From the NCBI RefSeq assembly GCF_045277565.1, contig NZ_CP123588.1:13524-77523 (forward strand): a DNA stretch of 64,000 bases, read 5' to 3'. The DNA is from Aliisedimentitalea scapharcae (GTDB lineage: Bacteria; Pseudomonadota; Alphaproteobacteria; Rhodobacterales; Rhodobacteraceae). This document shows, one piece after another, positions 44,167 through 52,970 of the stretch; within the stretch, counting starts at the first letter, position 1, and each line of letters opens with the position of its first letter. The notes under the pieces were generated by a model, which was not told where the DNA came from, did no database searches, and saw only the letters and a program-made list of their open reading frames with translations. Position numbers and translations under genes: made by a program.

Positions 44167-45518
44167 GCGCCTGGCACGACCCTACCCTCGCAGTCGTTGA
44201 GAACTTTCTGCAATCTTCACGGTTCGGGCAGAGCAGCTGCCGCACTTATCGCTCTATCCTTCGCAGTTTCGAGGATGCTGCGCGTCGGCACCCCGCAGTC
44301 GACCGCCAGATGCTTGAGGCCTGGTTGGGCGAAATGGCACCGCGCTGGAAATTGCCGACGTTGTTGAACCAGGTCTGCATCGTTGACCGCTTCCTCGACC
44401 ATCTGGTCCGGAACGAGGTGATCGCCAGCAACCCCGTCGCCGAGCTTCGCAGCGAGCGCAACATCAAGCAAAACAAGCCGATCTGGCGGGCTCTCGTGTC
44501 CTCCAATCCCGACGAGGCCCTCGCCGCGCTGCACCGGCCTGCGCCCTTCGGCAGCGTTCTGGGCGACTTCATGCGCGACCATGTCGCGCTGATGCGCAGC
44601 CGGGGATATAAATACGAAGCGCAGGCTCACTGGTTGCTGCGGTTCGACCGGTTCCTACAAACGCATCCCGAATTTGCCGGAGGGCCGCTCGAGACGATGC
44701 TGACGCATTGGGCGGCCACGAAACCCACCCGCAACCACGCGGCGGAATGCCAGAAGCTGGGACGCATCCTGACCAAGGCGCGGTTCCGTCTCGATCCGAA
44801 CATCCCGCCGAAACGCTTCAATCCACGACCGGAGCGGGAGGTGGCACGCGAGCATCGACGCCCTCATATCTTCAGCCCGGCCGATATCCGGCACATGCTC
44901 GATGTGGCCCGCTCCTATCCGTCGCCGCATTCCCCACTGCGACCGCTGAGCCTCTACACCATGATCCTTCTGGCCTATTGCGCCGGACTGCGACGTGGTG
45001 AGCTTGCCCGGCTCGATCTTGGTGACATCGACCTTCGGTCGGGCACGATCACGGTCCGGGAAACGAAGTTCTACAAGACCAGGATACTGCCGCTTTCCGA
45101 CAGCGTCATGGTTGAACTGCGCACCTATCTTGATGCGAGGCGACGCGCTGGTGCCCCGCAAGAGCCGCAGTCCGGGCTGTTCTGGCAGAACCACTTCAGG
45201 GACCGCTATGCCCCGGTGGTGGTCTCGACAATGATCACCAATGTCATGCGCCTTGCCGGATTCAAGCCACCTTCCGGGCGAATAGGGCCGCGGGTACATG
45301 ATCTGCGGCACTCGATGGTCGTGAACCGGATCCTCCAATGGTACCGGGCCGGCATCAATCCGCAGGGCAGGCTGCACTTTCTGTCGACCTATATGGGCCA
45401 CCGGGACATCAACTCCACGCTGGTCTATATCACCGTCACGCAGGATCTGCTGCAGGAAGCGAGCGAGCGATTCCGCGCCGTCGGCGCGCCGTGCCTCACC
45501 ATGGAGGCGCTGTCATGA
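44163..45518 (+). CDS. RIT tyrosine recombinase B
   Basis: A 451-residue tyrosine recombinase. The catalytic Arg is in CAGLRRGELARLDL, the HxxR motif in VHDLRHSMVVNRI, and the His/Tyr box in YMGHRDINSTLVYITV. It is longer than classical integrases because of an extended N-terminal core-binding region, a known trait of the middle RIT recombinase. Coupled to both neighbours by ATGA overlaps. Confidence 0.92.
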   Translation: MSAWHDPTLAVVENFLQSSRFGQSSCRTYRSILRSFEDAARRHPAVDRQMLEAWLGEMAPRWKLPTLLNQVCIVDRFLDHLVRNEVIASNPVAELRSERNIKQNKPIWRALVSSNPDEALAALHRPAPFGSVLGDFMRDHVALMRSRGYKYEAQAHWLLRFDRFLQTHPEFAGGPLETMLTHWAATKPTRNHAAECQKLGRILTKARFRLDPNIPPKRFNPRPEREVAREHRRPHIFSPADIRHMLDVARSYPSPHSPLRPLSLYTMILLAYCAGLRRGELARLDLGDIDLRSGTITVRETKFYKTRILPLSDSVMVELRTYLDARRRAGAPQEPQSGLFWQNHFRDRYAPVVVSTMITNVMRLAGFKPPSGRIGPRVHDLRHSMVVNRILQWYRAGINPQGRLHFLSTYMGHRDINSTLVYITVTQDLLQEASERFRAVGAPCLTMEALS

Positions 45519-46519
45519 AAACGAACAACCCGTTCCCCGCATTGTTGCGGGCGTTCTTCCAGGAATGGTTGGCCGAGCAGCGCAGCGCCTCGATCCATAC
45601 GATCAGGTCCTATCGGGACACCTGGCGGCTGTTGCTCCGGTTCGTCGCAGAGCGAAAAGGCGGCGGTGTTGCCCGGATCGCCCTGGCCGATATCTCAGCC
45701 AGCGAAGTGCGCGCGTTCCTCAGCCATGCCGAACATGGACGCAAAGGCACGATCGGCACGCGCAACTGTCGGCTCGCCGCGATCCGCAGCTTCTTCAGCT
45801 TCGTCGCGGACAAGAACCCCGAATATGTCGCGCAATGTGCTGAGGTCCTCGTGATCCCACTCAAGCGCAAACCCACCGCCGCGCCCTGCTACCTTGAACC
45901 GTGGGAGGTCGAGGCTATCCTCGCACAGCCCGACCGTTCGACGATCGAAGGGATGCGCGACCACGTGCTGCTGTCCCTTCTCTATAACAGTGGTGCGCGC
46001 ATCCAAGAGGCACTCGATCTGTGTTCTGGGGCGATCCGGTTCGAAGCACCGCACTGCGTGCGTCTTTATGGCAAGGGGCAAAAGGAACGCATCTGCCCGC
46101 TCTGGCCGGAAACCATAACGTTGCTCAAGATGTTGCTGGAGCGGCAGCCCCGCGCACCGGATGAGCGCATCTTCGTCAACCGGTACGGCAAACCACTGGG
46201 GGCTTCGGGCGTGCGGTTCAAGCTGGCGGCATATGTGGAAACTGCCGCGAAAACAGTGCCCACGCTTCGTTCGAAGCATGTGACGCCGCACAGCTTCCGG
46301 CACGCGACCGCCGTCCACCTCGTCGCGGCGGGTGTCGATATCACCGTCATCCGCAGTTGGCTTGGACACGTCAGCCTCGACACGACCAACCACTACGCTC
46401 AGGCCAATCTCGAAACCAAACGAAAGGCGCTGGAACAGGTCGGCGTTCCGATGGCGGGAAATGGCCCGCCGCGCTGGAAACGCGACGCAAGCCTGCTCGC
46501 TTGGCTCGATACCCTCTGA
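45515..46519 (+). CDS. RIT tyrosine recombinase C
   Basis: A 334-residue tyrosine recombinase of XerC/D-like size. N-terminal core-binding domain: FFQEWLAEQRSASIHTIRSY. The catalytic Arg is in NSGARIQEALDL, HxxR in PHSFRHATAVHLVAAGVDIT, and the tyrosine in LGHVSLDTTNHYAQ. All three recombinases appear intact, so the element may still be active. Confidence 0.92.
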   Translation: MKTNNPFPALLRAFFQEWLAEQRSASIHTIRSYRDTWRLLLRFVAERKGGGVARIALADISASEVRAFLSHAEHGRKGTIGTRNCRLAAIRSFFSFVADKNPEYVAQCAEVLVIPLKRKPTAAPCYLEPWEVEAILAQPDRSTIEGMRDHVLLSLLYNSGARIQEALDLCSGAIRFEAPHCVRLYGKGQKERICPLWPETITLLKMLLERQPRAPDERIFVNRYGKPLGASGVRFKLAAYVETAAKTVPTLRSKHVTPHSFRHATAVHLVAAGVDITVIRSWLGHVSLDTTNHYAQANLETKRKALEQVGVPMAGNGPPRWKRDASLLAWLDTL

Positions 46520-46619
46520 CCCCATACCAAGGAGAAATAATGTGAAGGACGTGACCCAAAAATCCCCGAATGATAGCGATTGTGTCGCGTTCCTTCGCAT
46601 TATCGCGACCTCGCGATTA

Positions 46620-48817
46620 GCCATCTTATGCGCACCTGCGCATAAGGTGCGAAACGCTCCAGCGTAGGCGTCGTAGACCTCGATCTGGGCCGGGGTGAGC
46701 GCGTGTTCGAGCACGTCATATTCCACGCCGTCGAAACTGAGGGCGCGGGCCGTGTAGAGGCCGAGCGTCTTGAGATCACGCGCGACCACCTCCATGGCAG
46801 CCACGCCGCCGGCTTCCATCGCCGACACAAAGCTCTCGCGGCTTGGGAAGGGATATTCGGGGCCCTGCCCCCAGAGCCCCAGCCGCGCGGCATAGGCGAG
46901 GTTGTGCACGCTCGTGGCACCCGTGGCCGAGATGTAGAAGACGCGAGCGCGGGGTGCGGCGAGTTGCAACCGCAGGCCTGCCAGGCCCTGCTGCGAAGGT
47001 TTGACCCCCCTTCCCTGCTCGGAGCCTGCGGCGTTCTGCATGGCATGGGCCTCATCGAAGGCCAGCACGCCGTCGAACCCCGCGCCCATCCAGTCGAGAA
47101 TCTGGCTGAGCCGCGTGGTGCTGCATTTGCCCGCGGACCGCAGCGTGGCGTAGGTGACGAAGAGGATGCCGTCGCCCATCGGGATGGGCTGGTCCGGTTT
47201 CCATTTGGAAAGCGGCTGAATGTCGGCAGGCGAGCCGCCGAGATCGGTCCAGTCGCGGATCGCGTCCTCGATAAGCGTGGCGGATTTGGAGACCCAGATC
47301 GCCTTCCTGCGCCCGGCCAGCCAGTTGACAAGGATGAGCCCTGCGCATTCGCGTCCCTTGCCGCAACCGGTGCCGTCGCCGAGAAAGTAACCAAGGCGAT
47401 AGGCCCGTGCATCCGGGTCATCATCGGCGCGCGTCAGCTTGGGCTGGTCGTCATCGATGGTGAACCTACCGGGCAGGTCGCGCCCATGGGCATCATGCGC
47501 CATGATGATGGTCTCGAGCTGCGCCTCGGAGAGATGTCCCTCCTCGATCAACCGGGCGGGCAGGCGCAAGTCATCACTGCCCGTGTTTGAGGGCATGGGC
47601 GGGGCAACCGAGGCCATGGCGATGCTCTCGACGAGCGGCGTGGGATGTTCTTGTGCGCCCGCGATCTCGATCCTCTGCGGGCGGTAGCGCGCATAGATAT
47701 CCGAGACCGGCATGTTGTCGCGCGGAGCATCAAAGTTTGTGAAGCTGAGCGGGCGAACGACATTGGCCCGGTGCTTGGAGGCGGTGACAACACCGGCAGC
47801 GGTCTTGCGCGGGGCAGATGATGGAACGGTTGGCCGAGCATGAGGGATCGCTTCAGCCCTTTGGGCGGGGCGCATCTCGGTCCGGGTTGCGGCCACGGCA
47901 TCGACATATGCCAAGGCTTCATCCAGATCCCGCACAGGGACGCGGATCATCTCGCCGTCCTCCTGCACCTTGTCGAAGACCATGAGCTTGGTTTCGACAG
48001 AGGTGCCGAGCTTGCGGTAGACCTGCCCCGGCATCGTCAACGCCAGTCGCGGCGTCAGGAGACCGCAGGCACGGGACCAATGCGCGGAATCGCGCTCAGA
48101 TGTGAACCCCGGCGGCATGATCGCCACCAGGCGCCCACCTGGTGCCAGGCGCTTTGCAGCCGCAATGAGATGTTTGGCAGCGATGTGCTTGTCGCGGGAT
48201 CGGTCGACCGAGGAGGCGAAGGGCGGATTCATCACCACGACGTCGGGTAGAACCGGCGTCTGCAGCAGATCGTCGATATGCTCGCCGTCATGGTCTGTGA
48301 CCTCGCCAGCGAAAACTGCACGCAGGAGGCGCTGGCGAAAGGGGTCGATTTCATTGAGCACAAGCGTGGCACCGGCCCGGGCAGCGAAAGCGGCCAGGGC
48401 ACCAGTGCCAGCCGAGGGTTCCAGCACGGTCTCGCCCTTGCGGATCGCCGCCGCCCGTAAGACCAGCGCCGCGAATGCCAGCGGCGTGGAAAACTGCTGG
48501 AGCCGGATTTGCTGCTCTGACCGGCGCGTTTCCGTCAGGAGCCGTGAGGCAAGCAGCTTTGCAGCGGCCATGTCACCTGCCGCGCCGTCCCCACGCAGCA
48601 GCACCTGGACAGCCGCGGCCTGCATCAGGTCATATGCCATGCGCCAGTCCCAGGCACCGCCGGCATCGCTGCCATGAAACGTCTCGCGCATGATGCGCGC
48701 GAGCGCTGAGCTGCGCAGGGGTTGGTGGTCGACCTCCGCGCCGATCTGCGCGATGGCAGAGACGAGATCAGTGTCGGAGATTGGGAATGCCGGGTTTGCC
48801 GGATTGGGCTTGGTCAT
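46620..48817 (-). pseudogene. DarB/strawberry-notch-like methylase-helicase, N-terminal half (split by RIT element)
   Basis: Starting at ATG 48817 (MTKPNPANPAFPISDTDL), about 732 codons encode an adenine-type methyltransferase domain followed by a helicase. The methylase has the SAM-binding VLEPSAGTGALAAFAA and catalytic NPPF in VVVMNPPFASS. The helicase has YFLGDGTGCGKGRECAGLIL (Walker A), GVLAFDEAHAMQNA (DEAH box) and VFYISATGATSVHNLAYAAR. The authentic frame ends at about EVYDAYAGAF, then runs into RIT sequence. This layout recalls phage P1 DarB, which protects incoming DNA from restriction (family inference). The translated frame continues without meaning to 45695. Confidence 0.85.
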
Positions 48818-48959
48818 GGGGGTTTCCTTTGGATCAGGGTCTGAGTTCCAAAGGACAAAAAGCCCGCTTTCGCTTTTCAGGGGATCCGGCCCAAAAGCTA
48901 TTAAGAAGGGCGGGCCGTCAACGCAATCCGCCCTCCTCAGCAACAAAGAGAAAGCCACG

Positions 48960-49200
48960 CAGCAAAACCGCCGAACTTGTTGATCAATAAAGCCGACATT
49001 GAGGCGGCGCGCGGCGACCGGCCGCTAGGAGCCCACTTCGACAGATGCTGCAGAATAACTGAATGGCCGCTTCTCGGTCTTTGCTGTGCACTATTTTTGC
49101 GGTTGCCTTGTTCAGGCTTTTTCGGTGTGTCTTCCGTTGCGCGGAACCCAACCAGAATGCGGCTGTTCATGCCGCCGCCTTCAGATCGGAACGTGCATCA
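48960..49200 (-). pseudogene. Scar of a second CDF-lspA junction (internally deleted)
   Basis: Minus-strand sequence here repeats the end of the cation transporter (DARSDLKAAA then stop) and the beginning of lspA (MNSRIL). It then jumps straight to an LspA-like tail (GFRATEDTPKKPEQGNRKN). About 45 bases around 49153-49196 are nearly identical to 50346-50389. This is a deleted second copy of the resistance cassette junction. The rest of the 48818-49284 interval has a shared leader motif at 48846-48883 and no other gene I can support. Confidence 0.6.
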
Positions 49201-49284
49201 CCGTTTTTGGATAAGTTCTGTCAGAAGGACACAATCAAAACGGTCATTTCTCATAAAGACTCTGACCCAGAGGTCATTGGAGTT

Positions 49285-49752
49285 CTAAGCTGCGGAATAG
49301 CTCGTAAAGACCTCGCTGCTACCATCCCGGCGGATCAAGAACACATCATAAGCTTCACGCTGATCTTCTGGGCCCATTCCAGGCGACCCATAAGGCATGC
49401 CAGGAACAGCGAGACCGACAGCATCTGGCCGTTCAGCCAACAGGCGGCGGATGTCGGCAACCGGCACGTGACCTTCGATCATGTAACCCTCAATCTCGCC
49501 CGTGTGGCACGATATCATTCTTTGCGGGATGCCATTGTCCAGCTTGTGACGCATCATGAGGGTCCCAAAGCTCCGCTCCTCGGTGACGCGAAAGCCCTCC
49601 TGCCTAAGAATGGCGACCCAGGCGCGACAGCAGCCGCAATTAGGGTCTTTGAGAACGTGGATTGTTGGTGCAGCTTGCGCAAATGCCGCAAGCGGCGCGG
49701 CGCTGGCAATGCCAGCGACGGCGGTCAAAATTTGGCGGCGCGTTATGTGCAT
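49285..49752 (-). CDS. DUF411 metal-binding protein with Tat-type signal
   Basis: A 155-residue exported protein. The signal MHITRRQILTAVAG contains twin arginines, so Tat export is likely. The mature part has the DUF411 motif VLKDPNCGCCRAWVAIL with a CxCC metal site, and GYMIEGHVPVADIRRLLAERP and VPGMPYGSPGM. DUF411 proteins accompany copper and cadmium resistance genes. AAAGGAG precedes ATG 49752. It is downstream of lspA on the same strand. Confidence 0.85.
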   Translation of the reverse strand: MHITRRQILTAVAGIASAAPLAAFAQAAPTIHVLKDPNCGCCRAWVAILRQEGFRVTEERSFGTLMMRHKLDNGIPQRMISCHTGEIEGYMIEGHVPVADIRRLLAERPDAVGLAVPGMPYGSPGMGPEDQREAYDVFLIRRDGSSEVFTSYSAA

Positions 49753-49853
49753 CGCATTTCTCCTTTTGAATAGCATGCCTTGGGCGGGACTTGGGTTGCG
49801 CAGTTGGGCGAACGTGCTGTCGAAGCCCTTTGCGGATGGTATGCGGACATCGT

Positions 49854-50363
49854 TTATCTCCCCGTGATATTTCCCTCGCGTTGGTCTTGTTCCTGATGTC
49901 CCGGCTTGTCTTTCGTCGCGCGAAAGCCGTCCCAGAACAGCAGTGCCGCCCCACAGAAAATCGCCACGTCAGCGAGGTTGAAGGACGGCCAGTGGTATGT
50001 TCCGAAGTGAAAATCCAGAAAGTCAGGGACCGCCTGATAACGCAGCCGGTCGATGACATTGCCGAGCGCACCGCCGATGACCAGACCGAGAGCAGCAGCC
50101 GTCAGCCTGTTCGGCGCGCGCCATAACCAGATCAGCAGCCATGCCATGATCGCGGTAGCAAGCACGACGAGACCCCACCAGGGCACGATCCCACCGAGCA
50201 TGCCGAAGCTGACCCCATCGTTCAGGACACGAACGAGATTGAGAAAGGGCAGAACCTCGACCCCATGCTCAAGCGCCGGGGTGTTCAGGGCAAGCGCCTT
50301 GGTGCCCTGATCGAGACCGAAAGCTGCAATCGTGCAGACCGCCCCCAGAATGCGGCTGTTCAT
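49854..50363 (-). CDS. lspA: Lipoprotein signal peptidase (signal peptidase II)
   Basis: A 169-residue polytopic aspartyl protease. The two catalytic aspartates are in GGALGNVIDRLRY and FNLADVAIFCGA; DFLDFHFGTYHWPSFN lies between. Four hydrophobic segments are present. Plasmid-borne lspA copies regularly accompany heavy-metal efflux genes. Its ATG overlaps the stop of the cation transporter by 4 bases. Confidence 0.92.
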   Translation of the reverse strand: MNSRILGAVCTIAAFGLDQGTKALALNTPALEHGVEVLPFLNLVRVLNDGVSFGMLGGIVPWWGLVVLATAIMAWLLIWLWRAPNRLTAAALGLVIGGALGNVIDRLRYQAVPDFLDFHFGTYHWPSFNLADVAIFCGAALLFWDGFRATKDKPGHQEQDQREGNITGR

Positions 50364-51208
50364 GCCGCCACTTTCAGATCGGAACGCGCATCGCGGATGA
50401 TCGCCCAGGAAGAATGCAAGAACAATCCTGCGATGCCGAAGGCGACGATTCGGTCGGGCCATGCGCTACCCAGCCAAAACACCAGACCGGCGGCGATAAC
50501 GACTGCCGCATTGCCGATGGCGTCGTTGCGCGAAAACAGCCAGACGGCACGCATGTTCGCGTCGCCTTTGCGGAATTTCAGCAGGGGCAACACGGAGATG
50601 ACATTGATGACAAGAGCAATAAGGCCCAGTATCCCCATCAGAGTGGCGTCTGGCGGTGTCGGCTCGAATGCCCGTATGATGGTTGTGCCAAGGACGCCAA
50701 GACCGAGCAAGCCGAGAAAGATGCCCTGAATCAGGGCTGATCGCGCTCGCCAGGCGAGGCTCCAGCCGATGGCCAGAAGTCCGAGGAAGGTAATTGCGCC
50801 ATCGCCGATGAAATCGAGCGCATCGGCCTTCACAGCCTGCGATCCGGAGATGAACCCGCCGACCATCTCGATGACACCATAACCAACGTTTAGGATTACG
50901 ACGATCCAGAGCGCGCGTCGGTAGGCCGGGTCCTGATGGGCCGCACCTTGCTGAATATCCTCGTCGCTCTCGATACGGTCAAACCCATACCCAGTTGTCT
51001 CAACGGCTTTTTCGATCTCCGGCAACCGCGCTTCAGGGGCCTTCAAGGTCATGATATGGGTCGCCGCCGACACTTTCACCGCGTCGGGCGCGACCCCGGC
51101 AGACTGCGCCGCTCGTTCAATCTGTGCGGCGTCCTTGGCGCAATCCATGCCGGAGACGCGGTAACGGAAGGATGGAATATCTGCTATCGCGTTTTCTGCG
51201 TTGGCCAT
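50360..51208 (-). CDS. Cation diffusion facilitator-type heavy-metal transporter with HMA-like N-terminus
   Basis: A 282-residue inner-membrane transporter. An HMA-like N-terminal domain (YRVSGMDCAKDAAQIERAAQ, residues 10-80) has only one cysteine of the usual CxxC. Membrane segments follow, with VNVGYGVIEMVGGFISGS and ADALDFIGDGAITFLG (the CDF HD/DxxxD-type metal site), and FSRNDAIGNAAVVIAAGLVFW (the second metal-binding helix). It probably exports Cd, Zn or Co (inference). ATG 51208 follows AGGAG. It shares a 44-base divergent promoter region with the repressor gene. Confidence 0.85.
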   Translation of the reverse strand: MANAENAIADIPSFRYRVSGMDCAKDAAQIERAAQSAGVAPDAVKVSAATHIMTLKAPEARLPEIEKAVETTGYGFDRIESDEDIQQGAAHQDPAYRRALWIVVILNVGYGVIEMVGGFISGSQAVKADALDFIGDGAITFLGLLAIGWSLAWRARSALIQGIFLGLLGLGVLGTTIIRAFEPTPPDATLMGILGLIALVINVISVLPLLKFRKGDANMRAVWLFSRNDAIGNAAVVIAAGLVFWLGSAWPDRIVAFGIAGLFLHSSWAIIRDARSDLKVAA

Positions 51209-51246
51209 GGTCGCAGTTCTCCTGCTAAAGTGGATCAAAGGATAAT

Positions 51247-51266
51247 ATATCAGTGAGTAATGATAT
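51247..51266. promoter_or_regulatory. Predicted ArsR/CmtR operator
   Basis: ATATCA, 8 bases, TGATAT (51247-51252 and 51261-51266) is a perfect inverted pair of the size used by ArsR-family repressors. It lies in the divergent promoter interval and overlaps the GTG start of the regulator. Binding there would shut off both transcripts. Confidence 0.55.
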
Positions 51267-51606
51267 GACGCAGATCGTTACCGACCGCAAGACCGCTACC
51301 ATTGAACAACGCGCAAAGCTTTTCCGCGGCTTCGCCGACCCAAGCCGCTTGGCTATTCTCGGTGCCTTGTGCGGGGGGCCGCTGGTTGTTCACGAACTCG
51401 TCGAACGCACGGAATTATCGCAACCAAACGTTTCCAACCATCTCCGATGTCTTTTGGATTGTGGGCTTGTCGCCAGCGACCGCGATGGACGCTTCATTCG
51501 CTACCGTATCAGCAGCCCGCGCATTACAGCCCTTTTGAATGATGTGGACGCACTTCTGGAATTGGTCGCAGAGGGTGTTGAGGCGTGCGGCAACTATCGC
51601 GAGTGA
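51253..51606 (+). CDS. ArsR-family metal sensor, CmtR-like
   Basis: A 117-residue winged-helix repressor: LFRGFADPSRLAILGALCGG, VVHELVERTELSQPNVSNHL (recognition helix), then RCLLDCGLV. The cysteines C66 and C70 in this recognition-helix region plus C112 near the C-terminus (EACGNY) match the Cd/Pb site arrangement of CmtR rather than CadC. It is divergent from the transporter gene. It starts with GTG 51253; ATG 51265 is an alternative. Confidence 0.85.
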   Translation: MSNDMTQIVTDRKTATIEQRAKLFRGFADPSRLAILGALCGGPLVVHELVERTELSQPNVSNHLRCLLDCGLVASDRDGRFIRYRISSPRITALLNDVDALLELVAEGVEACGNYRE

Positions 51607-52001
51607 CAAACGGTCGTTTTGGCAGCAAAGAAAGCTGGTCATAAACCTGCCAAGGCCGAAGCGGTTACACTTGCAGGTTCTGCCGACGCTAGGTCATGCA
51701 TCCCGGAGGACGTAAGATTGGGGGGCATCCACCATTCGTTGAACGGTCCGCCGAACCGGACGTTGGCGCATCCGCAGCGAAATCACCATTTGTCCGCATC
51801 TTACCAGTTCGTACACGATGCAGCGAACGGCAGGTGTACGGATAGGGAGGGACTTCTGAGAATTTCATCGTACCAGCCATATGACACACCAATGTCGCCT
51901 CTTTCACTCGGCTCAAGGGTGACGGGAGATAATATCGCAGAACGAGCCCCTTACTGGCAGCCTTAGCGGGGGATTCTGCCCCCTCCGGAATTCGACCCCA
52001 C
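51607..52001. other. Intergenic stretch without recognised gene
   Basis: About 395 bases between the regulator and the converging yhaV gene. A plus-strand frame (51619-51966) is open, but has no family resemblance after its lysine-rich opening. I see no repeat, RNA or insertion end. It may be recombination debris at the edge of the resistance cassette. Confidence 0.4.
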
Positions 52002-52520
52002 TTACCGATCAGGCGCCGCTTCAAGGGACGTCTCGAACCGCTTGTCCGCCGCCACTGCTTCTTTCAAGAGCGCGTCGAAATTGTCAGGTGGATTGCCATC
52101 TTCCAGCATCCCTTTGAACGTCGCATAGGCATCCGTCTTGCTGCCGTAGGCGCGCAGGGTCTTGTCGTCATTCACCCATGCCACCACGATGACCTTCGCA
52201 TCGCTGTTGAAGCGGTAGAACAACCGATACTGCTGGAAGAATTTCGCCCGGAACCAGTGCTTGCGGTGGTCGCCGAGTGTGCCGCCTTGCCGGAAGGCTG
52301 CGGCACCCGGATCTGCCGGTATGGCCTCGGTCACCAGCTTGAAGATGGCGGCCAGCCGTTTCGTGGAATTTTTCTTGCGCCAGGTCTTGGGATCGCGTGC
52401 CTTACGCGCCTCGACCTCCAGGGTCAGCCCTTCGAGCTGGTCCAGAAAGAGCGGATGCGCATAAATCGACCATCCGTTTACGACAAGGGGCGCTTGGGCG
52501 GGCACGCTATCGCCGCTCAT
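52002..52520 (-). CDS. yhaV: YhaV-family toxin (ribonuclease)
   Basis: A 172-residue RelE-superfamily toxin: PLVVNGWSIYAHPLFLDQLE, KRLAAIFKLVTEAIPADPG, HWFRAKFFQQYRLFYRFNS and VVAWVNDDKTLRAYGSKTDAY. These are diagnostic of YhaV. It cuts mRNA when the antitoxin is lost. Its ATG overlaps the antitoxin stop by 4 bases, with antitoxin first. Confidence 0.92.
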   Translation of the reverse strand: MSGDSVPAQAPLVVNGWSIYAHPLFLDQLEGLTLEVEARKARDPKTWRKKNSTKRLAAIFKLVTEAIPADPGAAAFRQGGTLGDHRKHWFRAKFFQQYRLFYRFNSDAKVIVVAWVNDDKTLRAYGSKTDAYATFKGMLEDGNPPDNFDALLKEAVAADKRFETSLEAAPDR

Positions 52521-52843
52521 TCATCCTCGAGCGATAGCGGCGCATCGAGATCGACGTCAACGTCTCCGACCAGTGCTGCAAGACGGTCATGCAAAGCCCC
52601 ATCGAACGCCCGAATGCGGTCCGGATGCGCCTTGATATCGGCCTCGACAAAATCGAGAAAGGCTCCGACCACGGGATCTTCCTCGTCGCTGCGCACGGGC
52701 TCGATATAGACCCTGCCACTCGGCTCGGTACAGTAGCGAATCTGGTCGCCCTTGCCTAGCTTGAGCTGCTTGCGCACACCCGCCGGCACGGTCGTCTGAT
52801 ACCGATCCGTGAGTTTCGAGACATCTTGTGCGAGCGCTGTCAT
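52517..52843 (-). CDS. prlF: PrlF-family antitoxin
   Basis: A 108-residue protein with an AbrB/MazE-type swapped-hairpin DNA-binding domain: SKLTDRYQTTVPAGVRKQLKL and GDQIRYCTEPSGRVYIEPV. An acidic toxin-binding tail follows (VVGAFLDFVEADIKAHPDRI ... DLDAPLSLEDE). It neutralises YhaV and represses the operon. It is the first gene after the promoter at 52884-52913. Confidence 0.92.
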   Translation of the reverse strand: MTALAQDVSKLTDRYQTTVPAGVRKQLKLGKGDQIRYCTEPSGRVYIEPVRSDEEDPVVGAFLDFVEADIKAHPDRIRAFDGALHDRLAALVGDVDVDLDAPLSLEDE

Positions 52844-52883
52844 GGCAGTCTCCTGAAAGAACGGGGGGTCTTTTCTGCCTGCG

Positions 52884-52919
52884 ATAGGTAATGCATTTGC
52901 ATTGCCTTGTCAAGACAAG
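52884..52919 (-). promoter_or_regulatory. prlF: prlF-yhaV promoter with two palindromes
   Basis: Read on the minus strand: TTGACA (complement of 52908-52913), a 17-base spacer, then TACCTAT (complement of 52884-52890). The spacer contains AATGCA-AA-TGCATT (52890-52903). The -35 box sits inside CTTGTC-TT-GACAAG (52906-52919). Both are positioned for repression by the AbrB-like antitoxin. Confidence 0.65.
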
Positions 52920-52970
52920 CCGCAGGATCTGCTGTCGCCGGGCAGGCCGATGAACCGTCCGGCGCAGCAC

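Larger units (their letters stand above)
42794..46619 (+). mobile_element. RIT element (recombinase in trio)
   Basis: Three consecutive tyrosine recombinase genes joined by 4-base overlaps are enclosed by a perfect 29-base inverted repeat, 42794-42822 (TAATCGCGAGG ... GCGAAGGA) and 46591-46619. Just outside the right copy lies a perfect palindrome, CTTATGCGCA-cc-TGCGCATAAG (46625-46646), which probably belongs to the element because it is foreign to the host gene. The element sits inside the strawberry-notch-like gene, in opposite orientation. This is the standard organisation of RIT elements. Confidence 0.92.

Noticed and set aside
45695..46619. Continuation of the methylase-helicase frame into the RIT element
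   Set aside because: After EVYDAYAGAF the translation reads antisense through the third recombinase gene and loses all similarity; the true gene part ends at the element.
51619..51966. Plus-strand frame starting with a lysine-rich segment after the ArsR gene
   Set aside because: Only the first 25 residues look protein-like; the rest has no recognisable pattern and no ribosome site, so it was left as intergenic.
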